A DNA stretch of 64,000 nt from Candidatus Caldilinea saccharophila (GCA_016710365.1 JADJVW010000063.1:248001-312000); one strand, 5' to 3'. Shown: positions 22,999 through 36,458, numbered from the stretch's first letter. The notes: generated by a model from the sequence alone, not told the origin. Translations and numbers: made by a program.

Positions 22999-23193
22999 AT
23001 GATGGAACCGATCAAACGTTTCTGGAACGAACACGCCGTGCTCTCCAATTGGCTTGTACTGACGATTGGCATGGTGGTGATCCTTTACTTCAGCGCCCGC
23101 CATGTGGGGTTTGAACCGCTCCAATGGGCGGCGTTAGTCGCTGCAACCGTGGCGCTCGCCGGTCTCTGCGCCTGGATTATCAACTGGGAATGA
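22999..23193 (+). CDS. Small predicted membrane protein, 64 residues
   Basis: No family recognised. The product has two hydrophobic segments, about residues 18-34 (NWLVLTIGMVVILYFSA) and 42-62 (LQWAALVAATVALAGLCAW), so a two-helix membrane hairpin with both ends on the same side. It lies 13 bases after coaE and 25 bases before dnaJ, in frame and strand with both, which supports a real gene. Confidence 0.6.
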   Translation: MMEPIKRFWNEHAVLSNWLVLTIGMVVILYFSARHVGFEPLQWAALVAATVALAGLCAWIINWE

Positions 23194-23218
23194 AAATTTT
23201 AGCAACCGATCAATAAAT

Positions 23219-24352
23219 ATGGATAAACAAGACTATTACGAAGCCCTGGGGGTGCCGCGCGACGCCACCAAGGATCAAATCAAAAAAGCTTTTCGCAAAT
23301 TGGCGCAGCAGCACCATCCCGATGTCAGCAAGTCGGATGACGCCGGCATTCGCTTCAAGGAGATCAACGAAGCGTATCAAGTGCTCGCCGATGACGAGAA
23401 GCGCGCGGTTTACGATCGCTACGGGCACGCCGGCTTGCAAGGCGCGGCAGGCGGCGGCTATAGCGCCGACATGAGCGGCTTTGGCGATCTGGGCAGCATC
23501 TTCGAGGAGTTGTTTGGCGGCTTTGGACGCACGGCCGGCGCCTCGAACCGTCGTCAATCGCGCCGCGGCGCGGACCTGCGCGCCGACATTCGCCTGAGTT
23601 TTGAGGAAGCAATCTTTGGCGCGGACCGAGATATGGAGATCCCGCGCATGGAAGCCTGCGACCGCTGCCACGGCGTCGGCGCAGAGCCGCCCACCGCGCC
23701 GGTTGTCTGCGCCACGTGCAACGGCAGCGGCGAAGTCAAGCGCCGTCAGCAAAGCCCGCTGTTCGGCACGATTGTAACTTCCACGCCTTGTTCGACCTGC
23801 AACGGCGTGGGGGAAGTAATCCCTTCGCCCTGCACGAAATGTCGCGGACGCAAATACATGCGGGTGACGCGCAAACTCAGCGTCAAGATTCCGGCCGGCG
23901 TCGACGAAGGCACGCGCATCCGATTGGCGGGCGAAGGCGAAGCCGGTCAATTTGGCGGGCCGCCCGGCAATCTTTACGTCGTCGTGTCGGTCGAGCCGCA
24001 CCGATTCTTCGTGCGCGACGGCAGCGACATCTTGCTGGAACTGCCTATCAACGTTGCGCAGGCAGCGTTGGGCGCCACCATCAAGATCCCAACGCTCGAA
24101 GGCGAGACCGAGACGATCGAAGTACCCTCAGGCACGCAGACCGGCGCGCAATTTCGCAAGCGCGGGCTGGGCGCGCCGCATCTGCAACGCAACGGACGCG
24201 GCGATATGCTCATCACCACGCGCGTCGATGTGCCGTCCAAGCTGACCGCCGAGCAAAAAGAACTCTTCCGCCAACTCGCCAAGAGTTTTGGCGACGACAC
24301 GACGCGGGAAGAGTCCAAAGGCTTTTTTGACCGACTTTTCGGCGCGGATTAA
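23219..24352 (+). CDS. dnaJ: Chaperone protein DnaJ
   Basis: Hsp40 co-chaperone that stimulates DnaK ATPase and holds unfolded clients. The 377-residue type I protein has an N-terminal J domain with His33-Pro34-Asp35, a Gly/Phe-rich linker (about 70-115), and a zinc domain with four Cys pairs (147/150, 164/167, 191/194, 205/208). The first three repeats are CxxCxGxG; the last is CTKCRGRK, with Lys in place of the final Gly. C-terminal beta domains follow with GEGEAGQFGGPPGNLYV. dnaK and grpE are not in the window. Confidence 0.96.
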   Translation: MDKQDYYEALGVPRDATKDQIKKAFRKLAQQHHPDVSKSDDAGIRFKEINEAYQVLADDEKRAVYDRYGHAGLQGAAGGGYSADMSGFGDLGSIFEELFGGFGRTAGASNRRQSRRGADLRADIRLSFEEAIFGADRDMEIPRMEACDRCHGVGAEPPTAPVVCATCNGSGEVKRRQQSPLFGTIVTSTPCSTCNGVGEVIPSPCTKCRGRKYMRVTRKLSVKIPAGVDEGTRIRLAGEGEAGQFGGPPGNLYVVVSVEPHRFFVRDGSDILLELPINVAQAALGATIKIPTLEGETETIEVPSGTQTGAQFRKRGLGAPHLQRNGRGDMLITTRVDVPSKLTAEQKELFRQLAKSFGDDTTREESKGFFDRLFGAD

Positions 24353-24356
24353 AATT

Positions 24357-24445
24357 AAATAGGAGATTGGAGATTAGGAGATTGAACTACACGGTCTCTC
24401 CAATCTCCAATCTCTTAATCTCTTAATCTCTATTCTCTTCTCTCA
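24357..24445. repeat. Family C inverted repeat between dnaJ and prmA
   Basis: GGAGATTGGAGATTAGGAGATTG mirrored by CAATCTCCAATCTC and TTAATCTC units around a short ACTACACGG loop. Second copy of the family seen at 14384-14487. Confidence 0.75.
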
Positions 24446-24455
24446 ACCAACTCCT

Positions 24456-25445
24456 ATGTCCAACACTGCCATCCTGGAAATCTCCGTCGAGTGCGACGCC
24501 GAAGCCGCCGAAGCGGTCAGTGAATTGTTCAACCGCTTCAACGGGGGCGATTATGACGCTGACAGCGAAGCCGGCGAGGCAAGCGGCGGCGGCGCGGTGA
24601 TCGAAACCAGCGGTTACGACGATTTCAACGAGCCGCTCGCCAGCGAATTTTGCATCGTCGTGAAGACCTATCTCAAACCAGGCGCCCGCGGCGAGCAGAT
24701 CCGCCGGCAGATCGAGGAAGGGCTGTGGTTTCTCTCGCGCATCTATCCCATGCCGGAGCCGCGGCTCCAGTGGCTGCGCGAGGAGGATTGGGCCAACGCC
24801 TGGAAGCGCTTCTACAAGCCGCTGCGCGTGGGCCGGCATATTTTGCTCAAACCCAGTTGGGAAACCGTCGCCATTGCGCCCGACGACATCCTGGTCGAGC
24901 TCGACCCAGGCATGGCCTTTGGCACCGGGCTGCATCCCAGCACGCGCCTCTGCATCGCCGCGCTGGAAGATGTGGTCAAGCCTGGAGATGTGGTGCTGGA
25001 TGTGGGCGCGGGCAGCGGCGTCCTCTCTATCGTGGCCTACAAGCTGGGCGCAGCCTCGATTCTGGCGACCGACATCGACCCCATCGCCGTGGAGGTGACG
25101 CAAGAAAACGCGCGGCGCAACGCCGTACCGCTTGCCGCGCAGCCAGCCATAACCATGGCGCCGGGTATCACCGTGCAGCTTGGCAGCGTGCCGGAAGCCA
25201 TGCATGGCCGCTTTGACATCGTCGTCGCCAACATTTTGGCCGAGGTGCTGGTCAAACTCTTCGACGCCGCGTATGAGTATCCGCCGCTGGCAGAGCCGCT
25301 CAAGTCAGGCGGGCTGCTGATCCTGGCCGGGATCATTGCGGAGCGCGCGGATCTGGTGATCGACGCCGCACAGCGTCACGGCTGCACGCTGGTCGACCGC
25401 AAGCAAGAGGGCGACTGGGTGGCGCTGGTCGTGCGCAAGGAATAG
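24456..25445 (+). CDS. prmA: Ribosomal protein L11 methyltransferase
   Basis: SAM-dependent methylation of L11 lysines. The 329-residue protein has an N-terminal L11-recognition domain (about 1-110), a linker, and a class I methyltransferase domain with LDPGMAFGTGLHPSTRLC, motif I VLDVGAGSGVLSI, DIDPIAVEVT and catalytic-site VVANILAEVLVKL. These are characteristic of PrmA. A run of acidic residues with Gly at about 30-45 is an insert relative to short relatives. It is followed 9 bases later by rsmE, a common pairing. Confidence 0.95.
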   Translation: MSNTAILEISVECDAEAAEAVSELFNRFNGGDYDADSEAGEASGGGAVIETSGYDDFNEPLASEFCIVVKTYLKPGARGEQIRRQIEEGLWFLSRIYPMPEPRLQWLREEDWANAWKRFYKPLRVGRHILLKPSWETVAIAPDDILVELDPGMAFGTGLHPSTRLCIAALEDVVKPGDVVLDVGAGSGVLSIVAYKLGAASILATDIDPIAVEVTQENARRNAVPLAAQPAITMAPGITVQLGSVPEAMHGRFDIVVANILAEVLVKLFDAAYEYPPLAEPLKSGGLLILAGIIAERADLVIDAAQRHGCTLVDRKQEGDWVALVVRKE

Positions 25446-25454
25446 AGCCAGACG

Positions 25455-26219
25455 ATGAAGGATGCCGCATGGACGGCGCGCCACCGCTTTTTTCTGGATG
25501 CGCCCCTGCGTGTGGGCGATGCATGTTGCCTCGATCCGCTGGCGCATCAACTTGTGGCGGTGCTGCGCCTTGCGCTGCAAGACACGGTCGTCCTCGTCAA
25601 TGGCGACGGCTTTGAATACTGCGCTATCTTGACGACCCTCACAGTGCGCCAGGCAAGCGGACAGATCACTGCCATGCGCCCGGTTCACACCGATCCTCGC
25701 ATTCACCTGACGCTCTACCAATGCACACTCAAACAGGACAAATTCGAGTGGGTGCTCCAGAAGGGCACGGAGCTGGGCGTGTCGCGCTTTGCGCCCGTGG
25801 TCAGCCGCCGCAGCGTCGTGCGACCGGCGGCGGCGTTGCGCACCAAATATGCACGCTGGCGCGCGATCCTGCGCGAGGCGACCGAGCAGTGCGGCCGGAC
25901 GCGCCCACCCATGCTGGACGAAGCCAGCGAGTGGAGCGAGCTGTCCCTGCCGCCAGGCGCCCACGGCTTTATCGCGTGGGAGGCTGCCGAGGATGCTCCC
26001 TCCTTGGGCGACGCCGCAGCCGCCGTCATGACAGCAGCGGGCGCACAGCCGCCGCCACCGCTGGCGCTGCTGGTCGGCCCGGAAGGTGGGTTGACGCACG
26101 ACGAGGTCAACCATCTGGCTGCGCACGGCTGGCAGGTAGTGACGCTGGGGCCGCGTATCCTGCGCGCCGAGACGGCCGCACTCGCCAGCATTGCCGTGCT
26201 GATGGAACGCTGTGAGTAA
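25455..26219 (+). CDS. rsmE: 16S rRNA (uracil1498-N3)-methyltransferase
   Basis: SPOUT-class enzyme methylating U1498 of 16S rRNA in assembled 30S subunits. The 254-residue protein has an N-terminal PUA-like domain and a C-terminal trefoil-knot domain with QKGTELGVSRFAPVVSRRS, EATEQCGRTRPP, LLVGPEGGLTHDEV and LGPRILRAETAALASIAVL, which form the SAM pocket. Directly follows prmA, another translation-apparatus methyltransferase. Confidence 0.95.
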   Translation: MKDAAWTARHRFFLDAPLRVGDACCLDPLAHQLVAVLRLALQDTVVLVNGDGFEYCAILTTLTVRQASGQITAMRPVHTDPRIHLTLYQCTLKQDKFEWVLQKGTELGVSRFAPVVSRRSVVRPAAALRTKYARWRAILREATEQCGRTRPPMLDEASEWSELSLPPGAHGFIAWEAAEDAPSLGDAAAAVMTAAGAQPPPPLALLVGPEGGLTHDEVNHLAAHGWQVVTLGPRILRAETAALASIAVLMERCE

Positions 26220-26240
26220 TCAACCCACCGCGACGCGCTT

Positions 26241-26270
26241 TTGACGCATAACACACTTCATAGCTATAAT
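26241..26270 (+). promoter_or_regulatory. Promoter of trxB
   Basis: TTGACG (26241-26246), 18-base spacer, exact TATAAT (26265-26270), about 60 bases upstream of the trxB ATG. AAGGAG lies ahead of the start codon. Confidence 0.8.
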
Positions 26271-26331
26271 GCACTATAAAAAATGTAGTACTGGATAGAC
26301 GATTTAGCCAAGTAGCAATAAGGAGTCAAGC

Positions 26332-27378
<1,047 letters not shown>

Positions 27379-27439
27379 GCAGCCGTTTGAACATGGCGGT
27401 TCCGCGGCGGAGCCGTCTAGCGGCGGCGATTCATCCGCC

Positions 27440-29022
<1,583 letters not shown>

Positions 29023-29037
<15 letters not shown>

Positions 29038-29090
29038 CGCGGATTTGGCTGATACTCGCAGATAAAATCCGCGTCATCTGCGTCCTATTT
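29023..29090. repeat. Family B inverted repeat overlapping the murJ stop
   Basis: ATAGGACGCGGATGACGCGG is mirrored by TCCGCGTCATCTGCGTCCTAT with a central GATACTCGCAGATA. The murJ TGA (29035-29037) lies in the left arm. Related to 10596-10683. Confidence 0.8.
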
Positions 29091-29229
29091 CCACCCGGCG
29101 GAACAGGGGCAATTCATCCTGAAGTGAAGCGAGGTTTGCGCGGAGTGGGGGATCGCGTAGATAATTAGGTTTCGAGATGATGCGTCTATTTGAATTTTGG
29201 GTCGAGTTTGATCAGAGAAGGATCTCGCC

Positions 29230-29502
29230 ATGACTGTCAATAAATCAAGACCCCCGGCAAAGGGAAAAAGTTCGGCCAATCCGAGCAATTATAGCCAGCT
29301 CTACAAACAGAGCGAACAGAATGCCGTGCAGGGGAAGGCTCCAGCGTCAGCAACGGTCGTGCAGCCGACGACTACCCAGCGCACCTCCGCCGAGGTCGAC
29401 TGGAGAACCGAGTACGGCTATGTCTTCAAGGATCTGCGCTACCTGTTGCTGGTTTCTATAGGGCTTTTTGCGGTAATCGTCATGCTCGGCTTTTTCCTGT
29501 AA
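29230..29502 (+). CDS. Small protein with one C-terminal membrane helix, 90 residues
   Basis: No family recognised. The first 60 residues are hydrophilic and rich in Ser, Thr, Gln and Lys; residues 69-90 (DLRYLLLVSIGLFAVIVMLG) form a single hydrophobic helix at the very C terminus, as in tail-anchored proteins. An AAGGATCTCGCC stretch precedes the ATG. Its end overlaps the end of the convergent minus-strand gene by about 23 bases. Called as probable because of start, composition and context. Confidence 0.55.
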   Translation: MTVNKSRPPAKGKSSANPSNYSQLYKQSEQNAVQGKAPASATVVQPTTTQRTSAEVDWRTEYGYVFKDLRYLLLVSIGLFAVIVMLGFFL

Positions 29503-30156
29503 TCGCGCGCTTAGCGGCCGGCTGGGCGAGCAAGAGCCACGTCGTGGCGTGCACCGCCCAGCACAACCAGAAGTTGCGCGTGTAAAAAAACAGGATCGAC
29601 GTCATCACCAAGATGGCCGCCTTTACAAAACGGCGCAGCGCCGTGGGCTGATACGCCAGCGAGAACGGTAAGGCGATCAGCGCCGCAATCCAGATCGACC
29701 AATAGCCTGGCACATCCAGCGGCAATTGTAGAATTCCTAGCACTTCCGCCACAGCGCTGCGCAGAAAGCACCAAAACCACTCTTCAGCTCCGCTTATCGC
29801 TATCGCTGCGAGCAAACTCCCCCAGGTAAGGGGCATGAGCGCCGCCCTGTCCTGCACCGCTTCTCCACTGGCCAACAATGACACTCTTGCGACGCCAGCC
29901 AGCCCAATCATCACAAAGGCCAACCCGATGCCGAGGCGCAGGCTCACGATCCAATCCACATACACAATCCCCATCAGGCGCGGCGAGACGCCGCCGGTGA
30001 TCAACGCCAGGTAAGGCAGCAGCACCCAGCACCCCACCATACTCCACAGCCGCACATCTGGCGCTAGATAGGGACGGATTCCCAGCACGACTACGCCAGC
30101 CAGCAGTGTGATCACCAGCCAAAAGCCAGGGACATGAAAGCTCAGGAAGGCGTCCA

Positions 30157-30157
<1 letters not shown>
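29480..30157 (-). CDS. Predicted multi-pass membrane protein, possibly CPBP-protease-like
   Basis: From ATG 30157, which overlaps the mutase stop by one base (TAATG), it encodes 225 residues with about six hydrophobic helices. The pair AEEWFWCFLR in one helix and WAVHATTW in the last recalls the Glu-Glu and His motifs of CPBP (CaaX-protease/bacteriocin-processing) membrane proteins, but the EExxxR spacing is not exact, so the family is a guess. The overlap with the mutase gene suggests co-transcription, although no functional link is evident. Confidence 0.55.
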
Positions 30158-31847
<1,690 letters not shown>

Positions 31848-31951
31848 GGCTTCTCCCTTTTATCATTACAGCCGTTGTGCGTCTTCATTTTCCATGAAAT
31901 GGAGATTGTCGCCAAGCCTGCTTGCGACTGCGCACGCGTCATCCTCTGTGT

Positions 31952-31980
31952 TTGACGCCGCGGCCTAGAGAATCCATACT
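31952..31980 (+). promoter_or_regulatory. Candidate promoter of the carboxyltransferase gene
   Basis: TTGACG (31952-31957), 17-base spacer, CATACT (31975-31980), 40 bases before ATG 32021. The mutase reads the other way, so this 170-base gap should hold divergent promoters; the minus-strand one is not obvious. Confidence 0.5.
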
Positions 31981-32020
31981 ACAACGCATCATCCGCTGTC
32001 GATTAGGGAGCACACACGAC

Positions 32021-33643
32021 ATGGACATCCTGGAATCACGCATCGACCCCAACAGCCCAGAGTTTGCCGCCAATGCAGCGTATCATCAAGGATTGGCGGA
32101 AGAGCTGCGTACACGCCTGACGCAGATGGCGCGTGGTGGCGATGACAAGGCGCAGCGTCGCCATGCCGAGCAGGGCAAGCTTTTCGTGCGCGAGCGCATC
32201 GACCGCCTGCTCGACCCCGGTTCGCCCTTTCTGGAACTGTCAGCCCTGGCCGCATGGGAGATGTACGAGGGTGACGCGCCCGGCGCGGGCATCGTGGCGG
32301 GCATCGGTCGCGTCGCTGGCCGCGAATGCATGGTCGTCGCCAACGACGCTACGGTCAAGGGCGGCGCCTACTTTCCCATGACCGTCAAGAAACATTTGCG
32401 CGCCCAGCAAATTGCACTGGAAAACTGCTTGCCCTGTATCTATCTGGTCGATTCGGGCGGCGCTTTTCTGCCGCTGCAAGATGAAGTCTTCCCAGATGTG
32501 GATGACTTTGGCCGCATCTTCTACAACCAGGCCGTGATGAGCGCAACCGGCATCGCCCAGATCGCCGCGGTCATGGGTTCGTGCACCGCGGGCGGCGCCT
32601 ACGTGCCGGCCATGAGCGACGAGGCCATCATCGTCAAAGACACCGGCACGATCTTCCTGGGCGGCCCGCCACTGGTCAAGGCCGCGACCGGCGAAGACGT
32701 CACGGCCGAGGAGCTGGGCGGCGCCGATGTGCACACACGCATCTCTGGCGTAGCCGATCACTTCGCCGCCGACGATGCCCAGGCTCTCCAGATCGTGCGT
32801 GATATCGTGGCGACGCTCAACACGCGCAAGCAGGTGGAGATGGACCTTGCGCCGCCCGAAGCGCCGCGCTACGACCCGGCGGAGCTCTACGGCGTGCTGC
32901 CCGCGTCCTTCAAGGTGGCGTACGATGTGCGCGAGGTGATCGCCCGCCTCGTTGATGGCAGCCGGCTGCGCGAGTTCAAGTCGCGCTATGGCGAGACGCT
33001 CGTCTGTGGCTTTGCACGCATCTACGGCTATCCGGTCGGCATCGTCGCCAACAACGGCATCCTCTTTAGCGAGTCGGCGCTCAAGGGCGCCCATTTCATC
33101 GAACTTTGCGCTTCTCGCCAAATTCCGCTACTCTTTTTGCAGAACATTACCGGCTTTATGGTGGGCAAGGAGTACGAAACGCGCGGCATTGCCAAGGATG
33201 GCGCCAAACTGGTGCACGCCGTCGCCAATGCGCGTGTGCCCAAGTTGACGGTGATCATCGGCGGCTCCTTTGGCGCCGGCAACTATGGGATGTGCGGCCG
33301 GGCTTACAGCCCACGCTTGCTGTGGATGTGGCCGAACGCACGCATCAGCGTGATGGGCGGCGAGCAGGCAGCCAACGTCCTCCTCACCGTCAAGCAGGAG
33401 CAAGCCGCGCGCCTGGGCAAGCCGCCGCTGACGCCGGAAGAGCAGGAAACCTTCAAGCAACCCATTTTGGACAAGTACGAACGCGAAGGCAATCCTTATT
33501 ACGCCACCTCGCGGCTGTGGGACGACGGCATCCTCGACCCGGCCCGAGACGCGGCAGGTGCTGGGATTGGCGCTGTCAGCCTGCTTGAACGCCCCGCTGG
33601 AAGCAACAAAGTTTGGCATCTTTCGCATGTAGCGCAAAGCTAA
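32021..33643 (+). CDS. Acyl-CoA carboxylase carboxyltransferase subunit, methylcrotonyl-CoA carboxylase beta type
   Basis: Transfers CO2 from carboxybiotin to an acyl-CoA; the MCC type acts in leucine breakdown. From ATG 32021 (AGGGAG upstream) it has 540 residues, the MCC-beta length. Features include RERIDRLLDPGSPFLELSALA, GAYFPMTVKKHLRAQ, YLVDSGGAFLPLQDEVFP, GSCTAGGAYVPAMSDE, FLGGPPLVKAATGE and, in the C-terminal crotonase domain, NITGFMVGKEYE and GGSFGAGNYGM. The biotin carboxylase/BCCP subunit is not adjacent in the window. The geranyl-CoA carboxylase beta subunit is a close alternative. Confidence 0.92.
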   Translation: MDILESRIDPNSPEFAANAAYHQGLAEELRTRLTQMARGGDDKAQRRHAEQGKLFVRERIDRLLDPGSPFLELSALAAWEMYEGDAPGAGIVAGIGRVAGRECMVVANDATVKGGAYFPMTVKKHLRAQQIALENCLPCIYLVDSGGAFLPLQDEVFPDVDDFGRIFYNQAVMSATGIAQIAAVMGSCTAGGAYVPAMSDEAIIVKDTGTIFLGGPPLVKAATGEDVTAEELGGADVHTRISGVADHFAADDAQALQIVRDIVATLNTRKQVEMDLAPPEAPRYDPAELYGVLPASFKVAYDVREVIARLVDGSRLREFKSRYGETLVCGFARIYGYPVGIVANNGILFSESALKGAHFIELCASRQIPLLFLQNITGFMVGKEYETRGIAKDGAKLVHAVANARVPKLTVIIGGSFGAGNYGMCGRAYSPRLLWMWPNARISVMGGEQAANVLLTVKQEQAARLGKPPLTPEEQETFKQPILDKYEREGNPYYATSRLWDDGILDPARDAAGAGIGAVSLLERPAGSNKVWHLSHVAQS

Positions 33644-33671
33644 TTGCGCAACTATCTAGTGGAGGTCATGT

Positions 33672-34655
33672 TTGGATTATCCTGACATCGAACAGATCGG
33701 CGCCAACCGTCGCCGGCTTGGCGATCTGGTGCGTGAGACGCCCATCTGGCGCTGGCAAGGGTTGGATGTGGATGCCATCGTGGGCGATGAGACTGCGGTC
33801 TTTCTCAAGCTGGAGCTTTTCCAGCACACTGGCTCTTTCAAACCACGCGGTGCGCTCACCGTCATGCTTGACCTCAACCCGTCGGCGTTACAGCGCGGCG
33901 TCACCGCGGTCAGCGCCGGCAATCATGCCATTGCGGTGGCGTTTTCTGCCCGGTTGCTGGGCGCGACGGCAAAGGTGGTCATGCCGAAGACGGCCAATCC
34001 TTTCCGCGTGGCGCGCTGCCGCGCGTTTGGCGCCGAGGTCGAGTTGGTCGATGATGTGGGTCTGGCTTTCTCACGCGTGCAGCAAATTCAAGCGGAGGAA
34101 GGGCGTATCTTTGTGCATCCGTTCGAAGGCCCTTTGACTGCGCTGGGCACGGCCACCGTGGGGCTGGAGTTCGCCACGCAAGCGCCCGACCTCGATGCTG
34201 TGATCATCCCGATCGGTGGCGGCGGGTTGTGTGCGGGCATGGCGTGTGCGTTCAAGCAGATGCAGCCCGCGTGCCAGGTTTTCGGCGTCGAGCCGGCCGG
34301 CGCCGACACGATGCACCGCAGTTTTCAGGCCGGCTCTCCTCAGGGCATCGACCGGGTGCGCACCATCGCCGACAGCCTGGGCGCCCCTTATGCTTTGCCC
34401 TATAGCTTCGAGATGTGCCGCACTTTTGTCGACGAACTGGTGCTGATCGACGATCTCGCCATGCAACAGGCCATGGGGCTGCTGTACAATAGCATGAAGC
34501 TCGCGGTCGAACCGGCTGGCGCGGCCGCGACTGCGGCGTTATGCGGCCCGCTGCGCGAACGGCTGTGCGGCAAACGGGTCGGCGTCATCGTCTGTGGCGC
34601 CAATATCGACCTTGCCACCTTTTCTACCCAGGCGGAAGTGGGAAGTGATGCGTAA
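33672..34655 (+). CDS. PLP-dependent threonine/serine dehydratase family enzyme
   Basis: Fold-type II PLP enzyme that most likely deaminates threonine or serine to the 2-oxo acid. TTG 33672 is taken as start since GGAGG lies 6 bases upstream and the product begins DYPDIEQIGANRRRL. The 327 residues contain the PLP lysine in HTGSFKPRGA, the AVSAGNHAIAVAFSA loop, the phosphate-binding IPIGGGGLCAG and VEPAGAAATAAL near the end. No ACT regulatory domain is present, as in catabolic (TdcB-like) enzymes. Serine racemase or another dehydratase cannot be excluded. It follows the carboxyltransferase by 28 bases. Confidence 0.88.
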   Translation: MDYPDIEQIGANRRRLGDLVRETPIWRWQGLDVDAIVGDETAVFLKLELFQHTGSFKPRGALTVMLDLNPSALQRGVTAVSAGNHAIAVAFSARLLGATAKVVMPKTANPFRVARCRAFGAEVELVDDVGLAFSRVQQIQAEEGRIFVHPFEGPLTALGTATVGLEFATQAPDLDAVIIPIGGGGLCAGMACAFKQMQPACQVFGVEPAGADTMHRSFQAGSPQGIDRVRTIADSLGAPYALPYSFEMCRTFVDELVLIDDLAMQQAMGLLYNSMKLAVEPAGAAATAALCGPLRERLCGKRVGVIVCGANIDLATFSTQAEVGSDA

Positions 34656-34763
34656 TTCGTAATGCGTAATTTGTGATGCGTGATGCGTGATGCATAGTGT
34701 GTGATCCGTCACTCGCAAAACCCGATGCTCACGCACATTACGGATTACGCACTACGGATTACC
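34656..34763. repeat. Dispersed inverted repeat, family D (GTAATGCGTAAT type)
   Basis: Tandem GTAATTCGTAATGCGTAAT and GATGCGTGATGCGTGATGC units are mirrored by CACGCACATTACGGATTACGC and CTACGGATTAC. Related, shorter copies are at 48184-48258 and 49752-49812. It fills the gap before the amidase gene. Confidence 0.75.
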
Positions 34764-34776
34764 TGCGACATACCCT

Positions 34777-35484
34777 ATGCGACACAATACAGTCAATCAG
34801 GTTTCTCGAGTCTTTCTCATCCTCTTGGTGGTGACGCTGGCGGCGATGGCGCTGATCATCGCCCAGGCGATGGGCTTTGGGCTGCCTGACGCCAGCGGGT
34901 TGAAACCACAAGGACTCGTCGGCGCCGCATGGGATCGCCAGGTCGCCCTGATCAGCGGACACGCCGGCAACGATTCGGGCGCGGTCTGCGAGGACGCCGA
35001 CGGCGCGGTGCTGGTGACCGAGGCGGCGATCAACGCCAACATCGCAGACCTTGTCGCAGCACGCTTGCGCCACGCCGGCGCCGACGTCGTCATTCTCGAC
35101 GAATACGACGCGCGGCTGCAGGGGCTGCGCGCGGCGGTGCTCGTCAGCCTGCACGCCGATAGCTGCATCGATGCTTCGGGCTACAAGGCGGCCATCCATG
35201 CCTATTCCCTTATTCCGGCCACCAGCGGCCGGCTGTTGGCCTGTATCGACCAGGCCTATCCAGCCGCTACCGGCCTGCCGCATCATCCCAACACCGTCAC
35301 CCACAACATGACTGAGTATCACGCCTTCAAACGCATCGATCCGCAGACGCCGGCCGCCATTGTGGAACTCGGCTTTCTGGGCGGTGATCGCGCCCTGCTT
35401 GTCGATCAGCCCGAACTCGCGGCCAAAGGCGTGGCCGACGGCATCTTGTGTTTTCTGGAAGGCGAAAAGGAAAGAGCGCCATGA
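34777..35484 (+). CDS. N-acetylmuramoyl-L-alanine amidase, membrane-anchored (Amidase_3)
   Basis: Zinc enzyme cutting the bond between MurNAc and the stem peptide. The 235-residue protein has an N-terminal membrane helix (about 10-30) and a single extracytoplasmic Amidase_3 domain. Predicted zinc ligands and catalytic Glu are His62 (SGHAGND), Glu82, His126 (VSLHADS) and Glu197 (IVELGFL), the full expected set. No SPOR, SH3 or PG-binding repeats, so it is a minimal enzyme. Stop and next start overlap (ATGA). Confidence 0.88.
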   Translation: MRHNTVNQVSRVFLILLVVTLAAMALIIAQAMGFGLPDASGLKPQGLVGAAWDRQVALISGHAGNDSGAVCEDADGAVLVTEAAINANIADLVAARLRHAGADVVILDEYDARLQGLRAAVLVSLHADSCIDASGYKAAIHAYSLIPATSGRLLACIDQAYPAATGLPHHPNTVTHNMTEYHAFKRIDPQTPAAIVELGFLGGDRALLVDQPELAAKGVADGILCFLEGEKERAP

Positions 35485-36458
35485 ATGATCCCATTGAAAC
35501 TGCTATTGTTTCCCTCGATCCGGCCACAACCGCGTTGGCGCCGGTTCTCACAGGATTTGCCGACCTGTGGAGTGAGTCCCTGGGACCGGCAATGCCCATC
35601 TCGTCTTCTTTTGTTCAGTACAATCTGCAATCGTCAACCGGTGTGGTGCGACGCCTCTTTGTGGCGGAAGCGGACGGACGCATGGTCGGCGCGGCGCTGG
35701 CGACCGCGCTCCACGGCGAGCCGCTGGTCACGGAGCACGGCGAGGGCTGGGTCGACGCGCTGGTGGTCGCACCGGCTGTGCAGCGACGGGGTTTGGGGCG
35801 GCGGCTACTGGGTGAGGCTGAGCGTTGGCTTGCAGCGCAAGGCTGCCGCTCCGTCCAGATCGGCGGTGGGTTGCGTCCATTCGCGCCAGGTGCGCCACAA
35901 GCAAGCGGTTCAGCCGATTTCTTCGTTCATTGTGGGTACACGTCGTTTGAGGTGGCCTGGGATATGGCGGCGAATCTTGCTGGGTACACGCCGCCGGCGC
36001 TGCGCGAGGCGCCCTGCACCGTGGCCCCGGCAACCGCGCGCCAGGCGGACGCTCTGCTCGCCTTTCTGCGGCGCGAGTTTCCCGGTCGTTGGCGCTACGA
36101 AGCGGAGATGCTGCTGGCCGGCGACGGGCGTCTCGCCGACTTCATGCTGCTGTGGACGGCACGCGGCGTCGATGGCTGTTGCCTGCTGACATTTCCCGAC
36201 TCGCGCCATCCGATCGAACGCTTCTATCCTTACCAACTGCCCAAGCCGTGGGGACAGCTTGGCTCGATCGGCGTCAGCGCCGATTGTCGCGGGCAGGGCT
36301 TTGGCGCGGCGCTGCTGGACGCCGGTCTGCGTCGGCTGCACAACAATGGCATCAACGGCTGTGTGATCGACTGGACCACCCTCGTCGATTTCTACGGCAA
36401 ATTCGGCTTCGAGTGCTATCGAGCGTACGTCATGTTGGGGCGCACACTGCCTGCATAG
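35481..36458 (+). CDS. GNAT-family acetyltransferase with two tandem domains
   Basis: The 325-residue protein has two GNAT folds. The first (about 10-160) has the acetyl-CoA motif VAPAVQRRGLGRRLLGEAERW; the second (about 180-325) has VSADCRGQGFGAALLDAGLRR followed by VDFYGKFGFECYR. Tandem GNAT architecture is known in mycothiol synthase and several antibiotic or peptide acetyltransferases, but neither domain identifies a substrate. Coupled to the amidase gene by ATGA overlap. Confidence 0.85.
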   Translation: MNDPIETAIVSLDPATTALAPVLTGFADLWSESLGPAMPISSSFVQYNLQSSTGVVRRLFVAEADGRMVGAALATALHGEPLVTEHGEGWVDALVVAPAVQRRGLGRRLLGEAERWLAAQGCRSVQIGGGLRPFAPGAPQASGSADFFVHCGYTSFEVAWDMAANLAGYTPPALREAPCTVAPATARQADALLAFLRREFPGRWRYEAEMLLAGDGRLADFMLLWTARGVDGCCLLTFPDSRHPIERFYPYQLPKPWGQLGSIGVSADCRGQGFGAALLDAGLRRLHNNGINGCVIDWTTLVDFYGKFGFECYRAYVMLGRTLPA

